DNA of 64,000 nt from UBA830 sp036339975. Lineage in GTDB: Bacteria > Pseudomonadota > Alphaproteobacteria > MPNO01 > UBA830. The notes below the pieces were generated by a model. That model saw only the letters and a list, made by a program, of their open reading frames with translations. It had not been told where the DNA came from and ran no database searches. Below, piece by piece: positions 62,671-64,000 of this stretch. The DNA is taken from contig JAYYZV010000020.1 in NCBI GenBank assembly GCA_036339975.1, positions 17,443 through 81,442 on the forward strand, in the 5' to 3' direction. Position 1 is the stretch's first letter. Each line of letters begins with the position of its first letter. The position numbers and the translations under genes were made by a program.

Positions 62671-63867
62671 TCAGATAGCGGCGAAGGATTGTTCAAGATC
62701 TTCCCGCACATCAACAGGGTCTTCCAAACCGACTGACAACCTTACCATGCCGTCGTCTAGCCCCAAAGCGGCTCGATCCTCCTCAGATAGGCGTTGGTGG
62801 GTCGTCGTGGCGGGATGGGTCATAAGACTTTTGGAATCGCCCAAATTATTGGAAATATCGATCAGCTTCATGGCGTTCATAAATTTAAACGCAGCCTCTT
62901 TGCCGCCTTGATGCGAAAAGGTGACCACGTTGCCGAAACCCGACATCTGTCTCGCTGCCAGATCGTGCTGAGGGTGGCTTTTCAGCCCCGGATACCGGAC
63001 CTTGAGGAGATCTCCTCGTGTTTCAAGGTAGTTGGCAATCAAGCTAGCGTTTTCACAATGCTGGCGGATGCGGAGATCTAGTGTTTCAAGACCCTTGAGC
63101 ATTACCCAAGCATTGAAGGGGCTTAACGATGGTCCTGTATGACGGAGAAATGGCTTTAGCGTGTTTTCGCAAAAGTCCTCTTCACCGAGTACGATGCCGC
63201 CCAGACACCGGCCCTGACCATCGATATGCTTGGTTGCCGAGTAGACAACGATATCGGCGCCCAGTTGTATCGGTTTCTGCAGCAGCGGTGTCGCGAACAC
63301 GTTATCGACGATGACCTTTGCGCCGGTATTGCGCGCAAGATCTGCGACCGCCCGGATATCGACTATATCTAGGCCCGGGTTAGACGGCGTCTCCACAAAC
63401 ACGCACTTGGTTGGTCTCTTCAACGCGTCTTCCCATTGGTTGAGATCGGTGCCGTCAACTATTGTGGTTTCCAATCCGTATTTGGGCAGGATATCGGTCA
63501 GAATATACAGGCATGATCCGAAAAGCGCCCGGCTGGCGACGATATGATCGCCTGCTTCCACCATGCACGCTATCGATGCGAACACTGCAGACATGCCGGT
63601 CGCCGTCGCTTTACCTTTATCTGCGCCGTCGATAAGTGCCATGCGCTCCTCAAACATGTTCACGGTTGGGTTTGAGAAGCGCGAATAGATGAACCGGTCA
63701 ATCTGGCCCTGAAAGGCATTTTCCGCCTGCTCGGCGTTTTCATATACAAAGCCTGATGTCGCAAATATTGCCTCGCCGGTTTCGCCGAATTCGCTTCTCC
63801 GAGTGCCACCCCGTACCGCTAGCGTTTGTGTACGCCAGCTATCTTGAACCGGTTTGTTTAATGCCAT
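62671..63867 (-). CDS. metZ: O-succinylhomoserine sulfhydrylase
   Basis: Makes homocysteine from O-succinylhomoserine and sulfide with PLP. The 398-residue protein of the Cys/Met metabolism family has YSRFSNPTVNMFEERM, the PLP Lys213 in SATKHIDGQGR, and ETPSNPGLDI. It is full length. A CAGGGA site precedes the ATG. The leader contains a SAM-II riboswitch and terminator-like hairpin, which should shut the gene off when SAM is plentiful. Confidence 0.94.
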   Translation of the reverse strand: MALNKPVQDSWRTQTLAVRGGTRRSEFGETGEAIFATSGFVYENAEQAENAFQGQIDRFIYSRFSNPTVNMFEERMALIDGADKGKATATGMSAVFASIACMVEAGDHIVASRALFGSCLYILTDILPKYGLETTIVDGTDLNQWEDALKRPTKCVFVETPSNPGLDIVDIRAVADLARNTGAKVIVDNVFATPLLQKPIQLGADIVVYSATKHIDGQGRCLGGIVLGEEDFCENTLKPFLRHTGPSLSPFNAWVMLKGLETLDLRIRQHCENASLIANYLETRGDLLKVRYPGLKSHPQHDLAARQMSGFGNVVTFSHQGGKEAAFKFMNAMKLIDISNNLGDSKSLMTHPATTTHQRLSEEDRAALGLDDGMVRLSVGLEDPVDVREDLEQSFAAI

Positions 63868-63894
63868 GTGCTGTTCCCTGTAGAACGCCCAAAT

Positions 63895-63922
63895 AAAAAA
63901 ACCCTCGACCTAAAGGACGGGG
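63895..63922 (-). terminator. terminator-like hairpin in metZ leader
   Basis: On the minus strand, CCCCGTCC faces GGTCGAGGG with two mismatches, followed by seven T (63901-63895). An alternative hairpin just upstream (GTTTC/GAAAC) could compete with it. Together with the SAM-II aptamer it suggests transcriptional attenuation, though the stem is imperfect. Confidence 0.55.
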
Positions 63923-63939
63923 TTTCAGGAAACTCCCGA

Positions 63940-63993
63940 CCTTTTAGCGATTGTTTTAACGTGGCCGCAAGCCGGTCGGCTCAAATCACCACG
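63940..63993 (-). promoter_or_regulatory. SAM-II riboswitch (metA motif)
   Basis: Reading the minus strand, CGTGGTGATTTGAGCCGACC, GGCTTGCGGCCACGTTAAA and CGCTAAAAGG follow the alphaproteobacterial SAM-II consensus nearly base for base. The outer helix pairs CGTGG with CCACG, and the 3' GCTAAAAGG can form the pseudoknot. SAM binding would repress the metZ gene 72 bases downstream. The family is known upstream of metA, metX and metZ. Confidence 0.92.
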
Positions 63994-64000
63994 AGAGGAA

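Overview
The window looks like chromosome from an alphaproteobacterium, probably Rhodospirillales-like. It has moderate GC, a SAM-II riboswitch in front of metZ (a class typical of Alphaproteobacteria), the housekeeping run argD-argF-hslO with apaG-metZ, and a tkt-gap-pgk block. Catabolic oxygenase, CoA-transferase, DMT and MFS genes fill most of the space between these. I saw no rRNA, CRISPR array, transposase, integrase or prophage gene. The only RNA gene found is a tRNA-Arg(ACG).

Layout. 1-5 kb: a truncated asparaginase-like gene running off the left edge, a DUF3299 protein, and a zinc-related operon (ZrgA/DUF2796 protein, LolD-type ATPase, FtsX/MacB-type permease) preceded by a perfect Zur-type palindrome. 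5-11 kb: two overlapping SDR genes, then tkt-gap-pgk, with a clear terminator between gap and pgk. 11-17.5 kb: a ferritin-like diiron protein; a fumarate-reductase-type flavoprotein coupled to a stand-alone 2Fe-2S protein; and, on the other strand, a molybdenum-hydroxylase large subunit overlapping a Rieske oxygenase. 17.7-26.4 kb: NUDIX hydrolase, HMG-CoA lyase family protein, MFS transporter, class III CoA transferase, then a paralogue-rich block (DMT, GST, GST, RlmI-type methyltransferase, DMT).

26.4-34.6 kb: gamma-glutamyltransferase, panB-panC, a flavin reductase-like protein, an OmpA-like coiled-coil lipoprotein, tRNA-Arg, a BenE transporter and a HupE/UreJ protein. 34.8-47.4 kb: a second catabolic region with a BisC-like molybdoenzyme, TauD-like dioxygenase, cupin and NTF2-like protein on the plus strand. 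Facing them on the minus strand is a run of fhs, MFS, SDR, DMT, molybdenum-hydroxylase large subunit and CoxG-like protein. 47.7-56.7 kb: a flavoprotein, a large MscS-family channel with a coupled ABC-2 permease, lipocalin-like and RidA genes, an M19-dipeptidase-like protein with an altered metal site, and a Rieske dioxygenase alpha/beta pair with a monooxygenase-like protein. 56.9-64 kb: argD-argF-hslO-lipoprotein converging on metZ-apaG-trkH, which is headed by the SAM-II riboswitch.

Together the genes combine core metabolism (C3 and pentose sugars, arginine, methionine, pantothenate, one-carbon folate) with many oxidoreductases that probably act on aromatic, heterocyclic or methylated small molecules; no substrate can be read from sequence alone. 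The least explained parts are the Zur-linked Zrg operon, the molybdenum hydroxylase-Rieske pair beside the flavoprotein/2Fe-2S pair, the asparaginase-like protein with a changed active-site motif, and the M19 relative lacking expected zinc ligands. All calls were made by reading the sequence, without database searches.
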